A program made the position numbers and the translations under genes. Shown here piece after piece: positions 54,724 through 63,072 of a stretch of DNA of 64,000 nucleotides; within the stretch, counting starts at the first letter, position 1, and each line of letters starts with the position of its first letter. The stretch lies in NCBI RefSeq assembly GCF_000276805.1, contig NZ_AKXQ01000010.1, positions 62,001 through 126,000 of the forward strand, written 5' to 3'. This stretch comes from Moritella dasanensis ArB 0140. Lineage in GTDB: Bacteria; Pseudomonadota; Gammaproteobacteria; Enterobacterales; Moritellaceae. The notes under the pieces were generated by a model that saw only the letters and a program-made list of their open reading frames with translations, made no database searches and was not told the origin of the DNA.

Positions 54724-55815
54724 ATGAAGATATTAGTAACAGGTGGCGCTGGGTTTATTGGCAGCGCCGTTATTAGACACATATTGAGTGATACAGACTA
54801 TCAGGTGGTGAACCTCGATAGTTTAACTTACGCTGGAAACCTCGATTCTATTCCAGCGACTCTGCTGTCGTCGCAGTATGTATTCGAATGTGTTGATATT
54901 TGTAACAAAGCACAAGTGAATCGCGTCTTTCAGCAGCATCAGCCTGATATTGTCATGCACCTTACTGCGGAATCCCATGTCGATCGCTCAATTGAAAATC
55001 CGAACTGTTTTGTTGAAACCAATATTATTGGGACCTACAACTTACTTGAATCCGCGCGGGTTTATTGGTCGTCATTGGCCGATGACAAAAAAGCCGGTTT
55101 TCGTTTTCATCATATTTCGACCGATGAGGTGTTTGGTGATTTAGCTTGTCGAGGAAGTAAAGATAGCCAAGATGGGTTGTTTGTTGAAACCACGGCTTAT
55201 GATCCGAGTTCCCCTTATTCCGCGACCAAAGCAAGTGCTGACCATTTAGTACGGGCGTGGTTACGAACCTATGGTCTGCCGACATTAATTACTAACTGTT
55301 CAAATAATTACGGCCCTTATCACTTTCCTGAAAAACTCATACCGCACATGATTTTGAATGCGTTAAACGGGCAACCCTTGCCTGTTTACGGTGATGGTCT
55401 ACAAATCCGAGATTGGTTGTATGTCGATGATCATGCTCGAGCCTTGGTGCTGGTGGCGATAAAAGGTCAAATTGGCGAAAGTTATAATATAGGCGGGCAC
55501 AACGAGAAACGTAATATAGATGTCGTGAATACCTTGTGTGATGCGCTGGAAATACTGGTGCCTGATAAACCGAATGGGGTCGAGCATTACCGAGACCTTA
55601 TTACCTTTGTCAGTGACCGACCTGGACATGATCTGAGGTATGCGATTGATGCGAGTAAAATTCAACGTGAATTAGGCTGGCAACCAGAGGAAACATTTGA
55701 AACGGGTATCACCAAAACACTGCAATGGTATTTAGACAATACCAGCTGGTGGCAGCGTGTATTAAGTGGTGATTATCAGTTAACACGTCGAGGAGTAAAT
55801 GCGAATGGGCAATAA
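54724..55815 (+). CDS. rmlB: dTDP-glucose 4,6-dehydratase RmlB
   Basis: RmlB makes dTDP-4-keto-6-deoxyglucose from dTDP-glucose with bound NAD. The 363-residue extended SDR has [12 protein letters not shown] at the N-terminus, [10 protein letters not shown] (the catalytic T-D-E trio) and [11 protein letters not shown] (Tyr-xxx-Lys). It is the first of the four rml genes, 50 bases after a glycosyltransferase gene, and overlaps rmlA. Confidence 0.95.
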   Translation: MKILVTGGAGFIGSAVIRHILSDTDYQVVNLDSLTYAGNLDSIPATLLSSQYVFECVDICNKAQVNRVFQQHQPDIVMHLTAESHVDRSIENPNCFVETNIIGTYNLLESARVYWSSLADDKKAGFRFHHISTDEVFGDLACRGSKDSQDGLFVETTAYDPSSPYSATKASADHLVRAWLRTYGLPTLITNCSNNYGPYHFPEKLIPHMILNALNGQPLPVYGDGLQIRDWLYVDDHARALVLVAIKGQIGESYNIGGHNEKRNIDVVNTLCDALEILVPDKPNGVEHYRDLITFVSDRPGHDLRYAIDASKIQRELGWQPEETFETGITKTLQWYLDNTSWWQRVLSGDYQLTRRGVNANGQ

Positions 55816-56692
55816 AAAATACAAAGGTATTGTGCTAGCGGGTGGCTCAGGCACGCGTTTACATCCCATTACTAAAGCTGTCTCAAAACAGTTATTACCG
55901 ATTTATGATAAACCGATGATCTATTATCCACTGTCAGTGCTGATGTTGGCAGATATTCAAGATATTTTGATAATTTCTACCCCTGATGACTTGCCACATT
56001 TTAAAGCTTTGTTTGGTGATGGTAGTAGCTTTGGGCTCAATATTGAATACGCCGAGCAGCCGACTCCAGATGGTATAGCACAAGCCTTTATCATCGCTGA
56101 AAACTTTATTGGTGAGGACAACGTCTGTCTCATTTTAGGTGATAACGTTTTCTACGGACAACACTTCACTGGCAAGCTCTTAAATGCGACCAGTAAAGAT
56201 ACTGGCGCGACAGTATTTGGTTATCGAGTAACAGATCCCGGACGTTTTGGTGTAGTGGAATTTGATAAGGACGGTAACGCGATAAGCATTGAAGAAAAAC
56301 CCGAGAAACCAAAGTCGAATAATGCCGTTACCGGTTTATATTTTTATGATAACCGGGTTATTAATATGGCGAAGTCATTAACGCCTTCTGCCCGTAATGA
56401 AGTCGAGATCACGGATATTACCAACATGTATTTAGCGATAGGAGAGCTCTACGTTGAGCGCTTTGGACGTGGCTTTGCTTGGTTTGATACCGGCACCCAT
56501 TATTCATTATTGAAAGCGGCTATGTTTGTACAAACCATTGAGCATAACCAAGGCTTGAAAGTGGCGTGCTTAGAAGAGATCGCATTTTCTAAAGGTTGGA
56601 TCACCCGTGGGCAATTAGAAGACCAAGCATTTTTATTACAGAAAACAGAGTACGGGCAATACCTCTACGGTTTATTACGTGAGGAGTTTTAG
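55805..56692 (+). CDS. rmlA: Glucose-1-phosphate thymidylyltransferase RmlA
   Basis: RmlA joins glucose-1-phosphate and dTTP to make dTDP-glucose, the entry step. The 295-residue enzyme has [20 protein letters not shown], the signature with catalytic Arg and Lys, and [20 protein letters not shown]. The ATG at 55805 has GAGGAG nine bases upstream and is preferred over 55799. It overlaps the end of rmlB. Confidence 0.95.
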   Translation: MGNKKYKGIVLAGGSGTRLHPITKAVSKQLLPIYDKPMIYYPLSVLMLADIQDILIISTPDDLPHFKALFGDGSSFGLNIEYAEQPTPDGIAQAFIIAENFIGEDNVCLILGDNVFYGQHFTGKLLNATSKDTGATVFGYRVTDPGRFGVVEFDKDGNAISIEEKPEKPKSNNAVTGLYFYDNRVINMAKSLTPSARNEVEITDITNMYLAIGELYVERFGRGFAWFDTGTHYSLLKAAMFVQTIEHNQGLKVACLEEIAFSKGWITRGQLEDQAFLLQKTEYGQYLYGLLREEF

Positions 56693-57226
56693 ATGAAAGT
56701 AACAAAAACCGCCATTGAGGGGGCGTTGGTGATCCAACCGGATGTATTTGGTGATGATCGTGGTTTCTTTATGGAGACATTCCAAGCCGTGCGTTATCGC
56801 GATGTGATTGGGGGTGAGTTTGATTTTGTGCAAGATAACTATTCTCGCTCTGCAAAAAACGTATTGCGTGGGCTGCATTTTCAAAAAACCAATCCGCAAG
56901 GTAAGTTAGTGCGCGTGGTGATGGGGGAAGTGTACGATGTTGCCGTTGATATCCGTTTAGATTCAGCGACTTATGGCCAGTGCCGTGGGGTGCGATTAAA
57001 CGCTGAGAATAAATTGCAGTTTTGGTTACCGCCAGGGTTAGCACATGGCTTTGTGGTGTTATCTGACCTTGCTGATTTTGAATATAAATGTACTGAGTAT
57101 TATGACAACAGCGATGAAGGCTGTTTGATTTGGAATGATCCTGAATTAAACATAGATTGGCCTTGTGCGAATCCCTTACTGTCAGACAAAGATAAAATGG
57201 GCCTTAAGTTTAAGAACTTGTTTTAA
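56693..57226 (+). CDS. rmlC: dTDP-4-dehydrorhamnose 3,5-epimerase RmlC
   Basis: RmlC inverts C3 and C5 of the keto sugar. The 177-residue cupin has FGDDRGFFMET, the catalytic His in LRGLHFQ, and WLPPGLAHGFVVLSD. The ATG immediately follows the rmlA stop. Length and motif set are typical. Confidence 0.95.
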   Translation: MKVTKTAIEGALVIQPDVFGDDRGFFMETFQAVRYRDVIGGEFDFVQDNYSRSAKNVLRGLHFQKTNPQGKLVRVVMGEVYDVAVDIRLDSATYGQCRGVRLNAENKLQFWLPPGLAHGFVVLSDLADFEYKCTEYYDNSDEGCLIWNDPELNIDWPCANPLLSDKDKMGLKFKNLF

Positions 57227-57257
57227 GGCTTTTTTAAACCGTTTTAAGGATAGCCCT

Positions 57258-58247
57258 ATGTATCGACTATTGGTAACAGGACAAAACGGGCAGATAGGCC
57301 AGTCGATTAAAGACCGTATAGATGATCAAGAATGGGATGTATTACTCACCGATATAGAGACATTAGACATTACGAGTGCAGAACAAGTATCGACAGTGTT
57401 TAACGTATTTAAGCCTGATGTGGTGATTAACGCGGCCGGTTATACCGATGTCGATAGGGCGGAACAAGAGACGAGTGCCGCTGAATCTATTAATGCCTAT
57501 GGACCCTATTTATTGGCCATACAATGTCATAGCACAAGGGCATTATTAATTCATTTTTCCACCGAGTATATTTTTAATGGGAAAAATCATTGTCGTTATG
57601 TCGAAACCGATACGCCAGCGCCATTGAATGTATATGGGCGAACTAAATTACAAGGTGAACAATATATAAAGGCTTATTTGAGCCATTACATTATTGTTCG
57701 CACGTCATGGGTGTTTAGTGAATATGGGCCAAATTTTGTCACTGCTATGTTAGACCTGAGTCGTGGCACAAAGCCGATCCGCATTGTTAACGATCAGTTT
57801 GGTTGTCCAACCTATGCTGGTGATGTCGCAAATTTGGTACTTGATATGGCTAAGGACTACACGGCTGAAACCAATCGATACGAATTTGGTGATTATAACT
57901 TTTGTGGTAACAGCTCAGAGAATTGTGAGGATAATAGTCCTGAGAATACTGCTGGTAATCGTACTGGAGATAGTGCCAGTGATGGTGCAGGTGATAGTGC
58001 AGGTGATAGTACTGAAAATCGCGGGGTAAGTTGGTTCGATTTTGCTCGCGCTATTTTTAAAGAATTAGATAAATACCAACCCGGTGAGCAGCGCCGTAAT
58101 TTAACAGGAGTGACAAGTGAAGAATATGCTTCAATTGCCACACGGCCTAAAAATGGTATTTTAAATTGTCACAAAATTTCACCGATATTTAGACCTTCGG
58201 ATTGGCGGCGTAAGTTACGCCATGTAATTGAAACAACAATGGCATAA
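57258..58247 (+). CDS. rmlD: dTDP-4-dehydrorhamnose reductase RmlD, with a Gly/Asp/Ser-rich insertion
   Basis: RmlD reduces the last keto intermediate to dTDP-L-rhamnose. The ATG at 57258 with AAGGA upstream is right; the earlier start overlaps rmlC. The Rossmann stretch is LLVTGQNGQIGQ and the catalytic pair is in VYGRTKLQGE. At 329 residues it is longer than the usual 290-300. The excess is a low-complexity run (about 217-255) rich in Asn, Asp, Gly and Ser, between YNFCG and VSWFDFARAIF. It includes two perfect 12-base repeats in the DNA (57985-58008). Confidence 0.92.
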   Translation: MYRLLVTGQNGQIGQSIKDRIDDQEWDVLLTDIETLDITSAEQVSTVFNVFKPDVVINAAGYTDVDRAEQETSAAESINAYGPYLLAIQCHSTRALLIHFSTEYIFNGKNHCRYVETDTPAPLNVYGRTKLQGEQYIKAYLSHYIIVRTSWVFSEYGPNFVTAMLDLSRGTKPIRIVNDQFGCPTYAGDVANLVLDMAKDYTAETNRYEFGDYNFCGNSSENCEDNSPENTAGNRTGDSASDGAGDSAGDSTENRGVSWFDFARAIFKELDKYQPGEQRRNLTGVTSEEYASIATRPKNGILNCHKISPIFRPSDWRRKLRHVIETTMA

Positions 58248-58270
58248 CTGTTTGCTGCTGGGGAACATAA

Positions 58271-59542
58271 ATGATTAATCGAAATTTGTTAGATGCGTAT
58301 AAAATAGAACATGGCAATATTAAGGTTGCTATCGCGGGTGCTGGCTATATTAGTAAAGGCTTGATACAGCAGATCACGCTGCTGGATTTTATTGATGTGG
58401 TTTCTATTTATTCCAAAACACGCGCACCAATTATAGCCTTGCTGAAAGATGCTAACTTACCCTTATCGATTATTGCCGACAATATTGAAGATTTTTGTGC
58501 CAGCGATGCTGATATTGTGGTCGAGTTGACCGGTGATACTGAGTTTGGCTGTGAACTGGCACTTGCTACGTTAGCAGCTAATAAACATTTTGTTGTCAGC
58601 GCTGAAACTGATGCACTTGTTGGCCCTGTACTTGCTGAGCTATTTCGCGAAAAAGATCTGATCTACAGTAATATGTGGGGCGATGAACCGGGTTTAATCA
58701 AGCACCTGTATAATTATGCTGATGTGTTGGGCTTTGGGATTGTGGCCGTGGGTAAATTCAAAGGTTTTCATGATTCTTTTGCTAACCCTGATTCAGTATT
58801 ACCTTGGGCTGAAAAATCAGGCCAGAAACCTACTATGATTGCTTCCTTTGCAGATGGCTCGAAAATGTCGATGGAAATGACTATTGTTTCTAATGCAACG
58901 GGATTAGTCGCTGATGTACCAGGTATGCATTTAGCTAAAGGGACGCTTGAAGATATTGTTGGTTTATTGAAGTTAAAAGAAGACGGCGGTATTTTGAATC
59001 AAACTGGCGTGATTGAAGTTGTTTGTGGGGTTGAACCCAGTGGTGGGGTATTTGCGGTTATATCCACTGAAAAACCAGAAATATTAGATTCGCTTTCATA
59101 TTATAAAATGGGTGATGGTCCCAACTACCTACTGTATTTACCGTACCATATGCCGGGTATTGAAGCCTTGTACGGTTTATACGTCAATGTTGTTGAGCAT
59201 CAATCTGTGGTACGTCCAATGGGCGCGCCAGTATCAGATGTGATCACCCGTGCTAAACGAGACCTTAAAAAAGGCGATAAACTCGATTGTATCGGTGGTT
59301 ATGATTATTATGGCGAAATGACCAGCGCAGAAAGTTCGGTAAACGATCATGCTCTGCCTTTAGGGCTAGCTACTGGTGCTACATTACTGGTTGATGTGAA
59401 TAAGGGCGAGCCTATCTTATTTCATCAAGTGGAAATCTTAGGTCATAAAGATGGTTGCCAATTACGACAACGATTTAGTGACATGGTTTTGGAGAAACAG
59501 CGCTTAGAGTTAAGTCAGCTTAAACGGGTTAGTTTAGGTTAA
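58271..59542 (+). CDS. NAD(P)-dependent oxidoreductase with C-terminal SAF domain
   Basis: The 423-residue protein has a Rossmann domain (IAGAGYISKGLIQQITLL near residue 18-35), an oxidoreductase middle part resembling homoserine-dehydrogenase-like enzymes, and a SAF-type domain at the end (ALPLGLATGATLLVDVNKGE). Such proteins often occur in surface-polysaccharide clusters, with no proven substrate. It probably makes or modifies a sugar or acid decorating the glycan. It is the last gene of the operon, 23 bases after rmlD. Confidence 0.72.
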   Translation: MINRNLLDAYKIEHGNIKVAIAGAGYISKGLIQQITLLDFIDVVSIYSKTRAPIIALLKDANLPLSIIADNIEDFCASDADIVVELTGDTEFGCELALATLAANKHFVVSAETDALVGPVLAELFREKDLIYSNMWGDEPGLIKHLYNYADVLGFGIVAVGKFKGFHDSFANPDSVLPWAEKSGQKPTMIASFADGSKMSMEMTIVSNATGLVADVPGMHLAKGTLEDIVGLLKLKEDGGILNQTGVIEVVCGVEPSGGVFAVISTEKPEILDSLSYYKMGDGPNYLLYLPYHMPGIEALYGLYVNVVEHQSVVRPMGAPVSDVITRAKRDLKKGDKLDCIGGYDYYGEMTSAESSVNDHALPLGLATGATLLVDVNKGEPILFHQVEILGHKDGCQLRQRFSDMVLEKQRLELSQLKRVSLG

Positions 59543-59555
59543 TACTAAGTCTAAT

Positions 59556-59597
59556 TGTAGGTGTAGGTGTAGGTGTAGGTGTAGGTGTAGGTGTAGG
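59556..59597. repeat. Seven perfect copies of TGTAGG
   Basis: A hexanucleotide simple-sequence tract lies just after the SAF oxidoreductase stop codon. Seven units in a row are exact, so copy number probably varies by slippage. It is outside any gene. Confidence 0.95.
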
Positions 59598-59620
59598 TCT
59601 AGCCCTAGCTTATCAAAAAA

Positions 59621-59644
59621 CGAGTCACTGCTATCAGTGACTCG
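59621..59644. terminator. Stem-loop terminator between operon end and minus-strand GT gene
   Basis: CGAGTCACTG (59621-59630) pairs exactly with CAGTGACTCG (59635-59644) around CTAT. On the minus strand the stem is followed by TTTTTTG, and on the plus strand by CTTGTTATT, so it ends the minus-strand GT gene best and can serve both converging genes. Confidence 0.87.
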
Positions 59645-59667
59645 CTTGTTATTAAAAACAGCCTGTG

Positions 59668-60564
59668 CTAACTGTATAGTTTGACGGTCTTATTACTGAA
59701 TAAAGCCTTTATCTTTCCGTACTTATCAACCAATTGCAGTAGGGGTTTTGCATATTTAGATTGACCGAAAGGGAGTTTAACCAGAACGATAAACAACAGT
59801 ATAATCAGTTTGAGAAACACATCAGTAAAGTAAGCAGATTTATTAACTAACGGTGCTTTCTGCATGCGATAACGGGTATAGGTTTCGCCTATTCGCATCG
59901 CTCTTTTTAACAAGTAATTGAGATTTAATCGGTTACTTGCGACTTCTTCAGTGACAAACGCTTCATTTGAACAAACTAATTTACCGCCATGCTGATACAG
60001 TCGATAAAAGAAATCGGCATCTTCACCCCCTGTGAGACCATAGTTGCAATCAAATTGAAGTTGGTATTTTTTAATAGCAGCTTGGCTGACTAATGTTGAG
60101 TTAGTCGCACCACTGGTGACCGCTTGGCCGTTACTCACTGGCAGCCGTTCAAACACCCCTGATTTGATGATCCATTGCGGCGTATCGCTCGGATAGGTTG
60201 ATTTAACACGACCGAAAACAGCATCTGCTTGGTAAGTTTGCGCGGTTACTAATAGTTGTGCTAACCAATCTGGGTCAGCTACCTCGTCATCATCGATAAA
60301 CGCCACCCATTCACCTTGGGTATTGGCAATCGAACAATTACGCGCGAGGGCAATATTCTTAGCCGTTTCTTGACGATAATAAACCGGAATATCCATGATA
60401 TTGGCTTGAGCTTTGACGAGCATTTCGGCATAACCGTATTCATCATTATCAACGACGATCACTTCAAGGTTGACGTGTTCTGGCAGGCGTAATGCGGCAA
60501 TACTCTTAAGGGTATCGACGACATGGGATCGTTGATATGTACACATACAAATAGATATCAGCAT
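59668..60564 (-). CDS. Family 2 glycosyltransferase with C-terminal membrane segment
   Basis: The 298-residue GT-A enzyme starts with MLISICMCTYQRSHVV and has the donor motif DDD in VAFIDDDEVADPDWL; GLTGGEDADFFYRLY holds the GT2 catalytic ED region. A hydrophobic helix near the end (about 248-268) should attach it to the membrane. The ATG at 60564 is chosen; a GTG at 60576 is possible. It faces the polysaccharide operon and may contribute to the same glycan. Confidence 0.83.
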   Translation of the reverse strand: MLISICMCTYQRSHVVDTLKSIAALRLPEHVNLEVIVVDNDEYGYAEMLVKAQANIMDIPVYYRQETAKNIALARNCSIANTQGEWVAFIDDDEVADPDWLAQLLVTAQTYQADAVFGRVKSTYPSDTPQWIIKSGVFERLPVSNGQAVTSGATNSTLVSQAAIKKYQLQFDCNYGLTGGEDADFFYRLYQHGGKLVCSNEAFVTEEVASNRLNLNYLLKRAMRIGETYTRYRMQKAPLVNKSAYFTDVFLKLIILLFIVLVKLPFGQSKYAKPLLQLVDKYGKIKALFSNKTVKLYS

Positions 60565-60818
60565 TTCTGTTTTCACTTATCAATTGATGACCTTGATATA
60601 ATTGTAGTGACTTAAGCTGGGCTTAGCTATTATTCTGCTTGATTGTCGAGAGCAAAATACGCCATTATTTGTAATTAATAAACTTGTGAGTACAGTGCTT
60701 TACCGCAATTAAGGCAAAGTGTCATCATCATTTATGCAGTTAATGGTTTTTATCCTGCAGGGAGTGTTGCTACAATAGCCGCCTAATTTAGCGATCTGAT
60801 TTCGCAAGGATGTGCATA

Positions 60819-61739
60819 ATGAGTTTTGACAGTAAATGGCTAGAGGATTTTTTAACCCTCAATGAAACTCGTAACTTTTCGAAAGCGGCGCAATTAAGGC
60901 ACATTACCCAGCCTGCTTTTGGTCGGCATATTAAAGCCCTTGAAGCGGCGGTTGGTCAGCAGTTAGTTGACCGCAGTTCACAGCCGATTTGTTTCACACC
61001 AGCAGGTAAGCAGTTCCGTAGCCTAGCACAAAGTTTGTTAAAACAGCTTAACCAAGGCTTAGATGAGATCAATGGTATTGATCAGCCTATCCTTGATCCC
61101 TTACGTATTGCCTCGCCACATTCACTGTCTTCTCCGACGTTAATTGAATTGATGGATATTGCCGAAAGCCCGCAATCATTGACCTATAGTGTGGATATTT
61201 TACGAGTTGATTTAGCCGTTAAATCCTTGGCGAATGGCGAGTGTGATTTTCTGTTTGCGTTTGATATTTTATCCCTGTTACAACCTCCGTATCAGAACCT
61301 ATTTTTAGGCGATGGTGATTTCCTACTGGTCACTAAAGCAGATGATGTCGGTTTGCCTATGTATCAGTTAGGTGAAGAGTCGGTGCCGTATTTACGCTAT
61401 TCTGCAGAAAGCTACAGTGCACGACTAATTAGCAGCGCGCAGATACAACAGCCGGGCTTTAATTGTCATCCGGTGTTTGAATCATCTGTCTGTCAGTTAC
61501 ATAAAGAAATGGCGTTACGCGGCAAGGGGATTGCGTGGTTACCTGATTGCTTGATTAAAGATGAGTTAAAGTCGGGTAAATTAGTACCGATTAATCCAGC
61601 CGTTTACCGCATTCCTTATCAAGTGCGCTTATATCGTAATCGCGCACGTTTATCTATCGAAGCTGAACAATTTTGGCGTACTTTGCAAGACAAAACCAAT
61701 GAAGACTGGCAGATTGCCGAGGCGTTTTATAGCGCTTAA
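60819..61739 (+). CDS. LysR-family regulator (likely controls the deaminase-permease genes)
   Basis: The ATG at 60819 (MSFDSKWLEDFLTLNETR), with AAGGATG upstream, gives 306 residues; the ATG at 60810 is less likely. The winged helix domain (about 1-60, with FSKAAQLRHITQPAFGRHI) is followed by the effector domain. It is 137 bases before the deaminase gene in the same direction, so it may control that gene and the permease. The effector could be a purine-like compound, but this is inferred from neighbours. Confidence 0.88.
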   Translation: MSFDSKWLEDFLTLNETRNFSKAAQLRHITQPAFGRHIKALEAAVGQQLVDRSSQPICFTPAGKQFRSLAQSLLKQLNQGLDEINGIDQPILDPLRIASPHSLSSPTLIELMDIAESPQSLTYSVDILRVDLAVKSLANGECDFLFAFDILSLLQPPYQNLFLGDGDFLLVTKADDVGLPMYQLGEESVPYLRYSAESYSARLISSAQIQQPGFNCHPVFESSVCQLHKEMALRGKGIAWLPDCLIKDELKSGKLVPINPAVYRIPYQVRLYRNRARLSIEAEQFWRTLQDKTNEDWQIAEAFYSA

Positions 61740-61876
61740 TTATATGACAAAGTGTCGATAATGGATCCTGCATTGCGGTGATGCTATTTTTGCATTGCCA
61801 TACCATTTTTTGCATTTCTTTCTTGGGTCTAAATCAGCGATACTCACGGCTTACTTACTTTGTTTAGAAGGTCGTT

Positions 61877-63010
61877 GTGAGTCAAATATCATTTCATCAG
61901 TTTTTAAGTCAGTTTCCTAAAGCCGACTTACATTATCATTTGCTTGGCGGCGTGCGCTTAGAGACCATGCTGGCCTTTGCGAAAAAGTACGATTATCCAT
62001 TATCGGAATTGGAAGCCAAGAGTTATTACCGCGCACATAAAGCCGAAACCGGCTCTACCAAAGGCGGTATTGCGGCATTAACCTTTCTGTATGAATTGAT
62101 GCAAGAGGTTGAAGACTACGAACGCGTACTCTTGGAAGTTGCAGAAGATGCCCATGCCTGTGGTGTTCGATATATCGAAACCTTTTGGAATCCTTCTGAT
62201 ACTGCTCTTCGTTATCAAGACGTGAACCAAGCCCTCGTTCGAGGCATCGAAACAGCCTTGCAGCAATTTAATATTACCATCCGCCTTATTCCATCAATCA
62301 ATCGTGAAAAGTCCCCAGAACTTGCTGTGGAAATGGTTGAACTTATGTTGCAGCACCCACACCCCTATGTATTGGGTATTGGCATTGATTATAAAGAACA
62401 TAACGCGTCGGTAGAACAGTTCTGGCAGGCTTATCGTTTAGCACAAGACAATGGTTACAAATTGACAGCGCACTGTTCTGAATTCGGTTTGCATTGGCGT
62501 AATGTAGTTGCTGGTATCGAGCTGGTGGAAGTGGATCGTATTGATCACGGGTACAGCATTATCGACAATCCTGAGCTAACCGCGCAATACGCGGAGCAGG
62601 GTATTCCGTTTACCGTGGTGCCGTCGAATACATATTTCTTAAGCCAGTGGCCTGATCATGCAGAGTGGCAGGTTAAACACCCGATAAGAGCCATGGCCAA
62701 AGCGGGATTAAATATAATTCCGTGTACTGATGATTGGCATATGCACGCGACGGATAGTACTAATTGTTATCGGGTGATGGTGGAAGACTTTGGTTTTGAT
62801 ATCGAAAGCCTGAAACACTTTATGCTCAATAGCCTAGACGCGAGTTGGTTACCGAAAGAGACCAGAAAGCAATTGCGTTTAGAGTGGGCGGCTGAGTTTG
62901 ATTTACTGCGGGCGCAAATAGATAAAGACCCTGAAATAGCGCCGGAACACTTAATTGAATATCGCCGCCACCCAGTTTCAAAACAAAAGTTTTACATTAA
63001 TAAAGATTAA
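61877..63010 (+). CDS. Adenosine-deaminase-family hydrolase (variant motifs)
   Basis: The 377-residue TIM-barrel amidohydrolase starts with GTG and has the metal pair His19 and His21 in LHYHLLGG. His199 and Glu202 in AHCSE correspond to the usual HAGE, His224 is in RIDHG, and Asp285-Asp286 in CTDDW. Compared with true adenosine deaminase, HLDG is HLLG, HAGE is HCSE, and DDP is DDW, so the catalytic residues remain but the substrate pocket is altered. It may act on another purine, pterin or nucleoside. The next gene is a nucleobase-type permease, which fits salvage. Confidence 0.82.
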   Translation: MSQISFHQFLSQFPKADLHYHLLGGVRLETMLAFAKKYDYPLSELEAKSYYRAHKAETGSTKGGIAALTFLYELMQEVEDYERVLLEVAEDAHACGVRYIETFWNPSDTALRYQDVNQALVRGIETALQQFNITIRLIPSINREKSPELAVEMVELMLQHPHPYVLGIGIDYKEHNASVEQFWQAYRLAQDNGYKLTAHCSEFGLHWRNVVAGIELVEVDRIDHGYSIIDNPELTAQYAEQGIPFTVVPSNTYFLSQWPDHAEWQVKHPIRAMAKAGLNIIPCTDDWHMHATDSTNCYRVMVEDFGFDIESLKHFMLNSLDASWLPKETRKQLRLEWAAEFDLLRAQIDKDPEIAPEHLIEYRRHPVSKQKFYINKD

Positions 63011-63072
63011 CTACCCGCACATAAAACACTCTTATATCTTGCATAAAACTATAAATGGAAAGGAAATCAGTA

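Noticed and set aside
59556-59597. The TGTAGG tract as a real telomere or chromosome end
   Set aside because: It lies between ordinary bacterial genes and is only 42 bases; it is a simple-sequence repeat.
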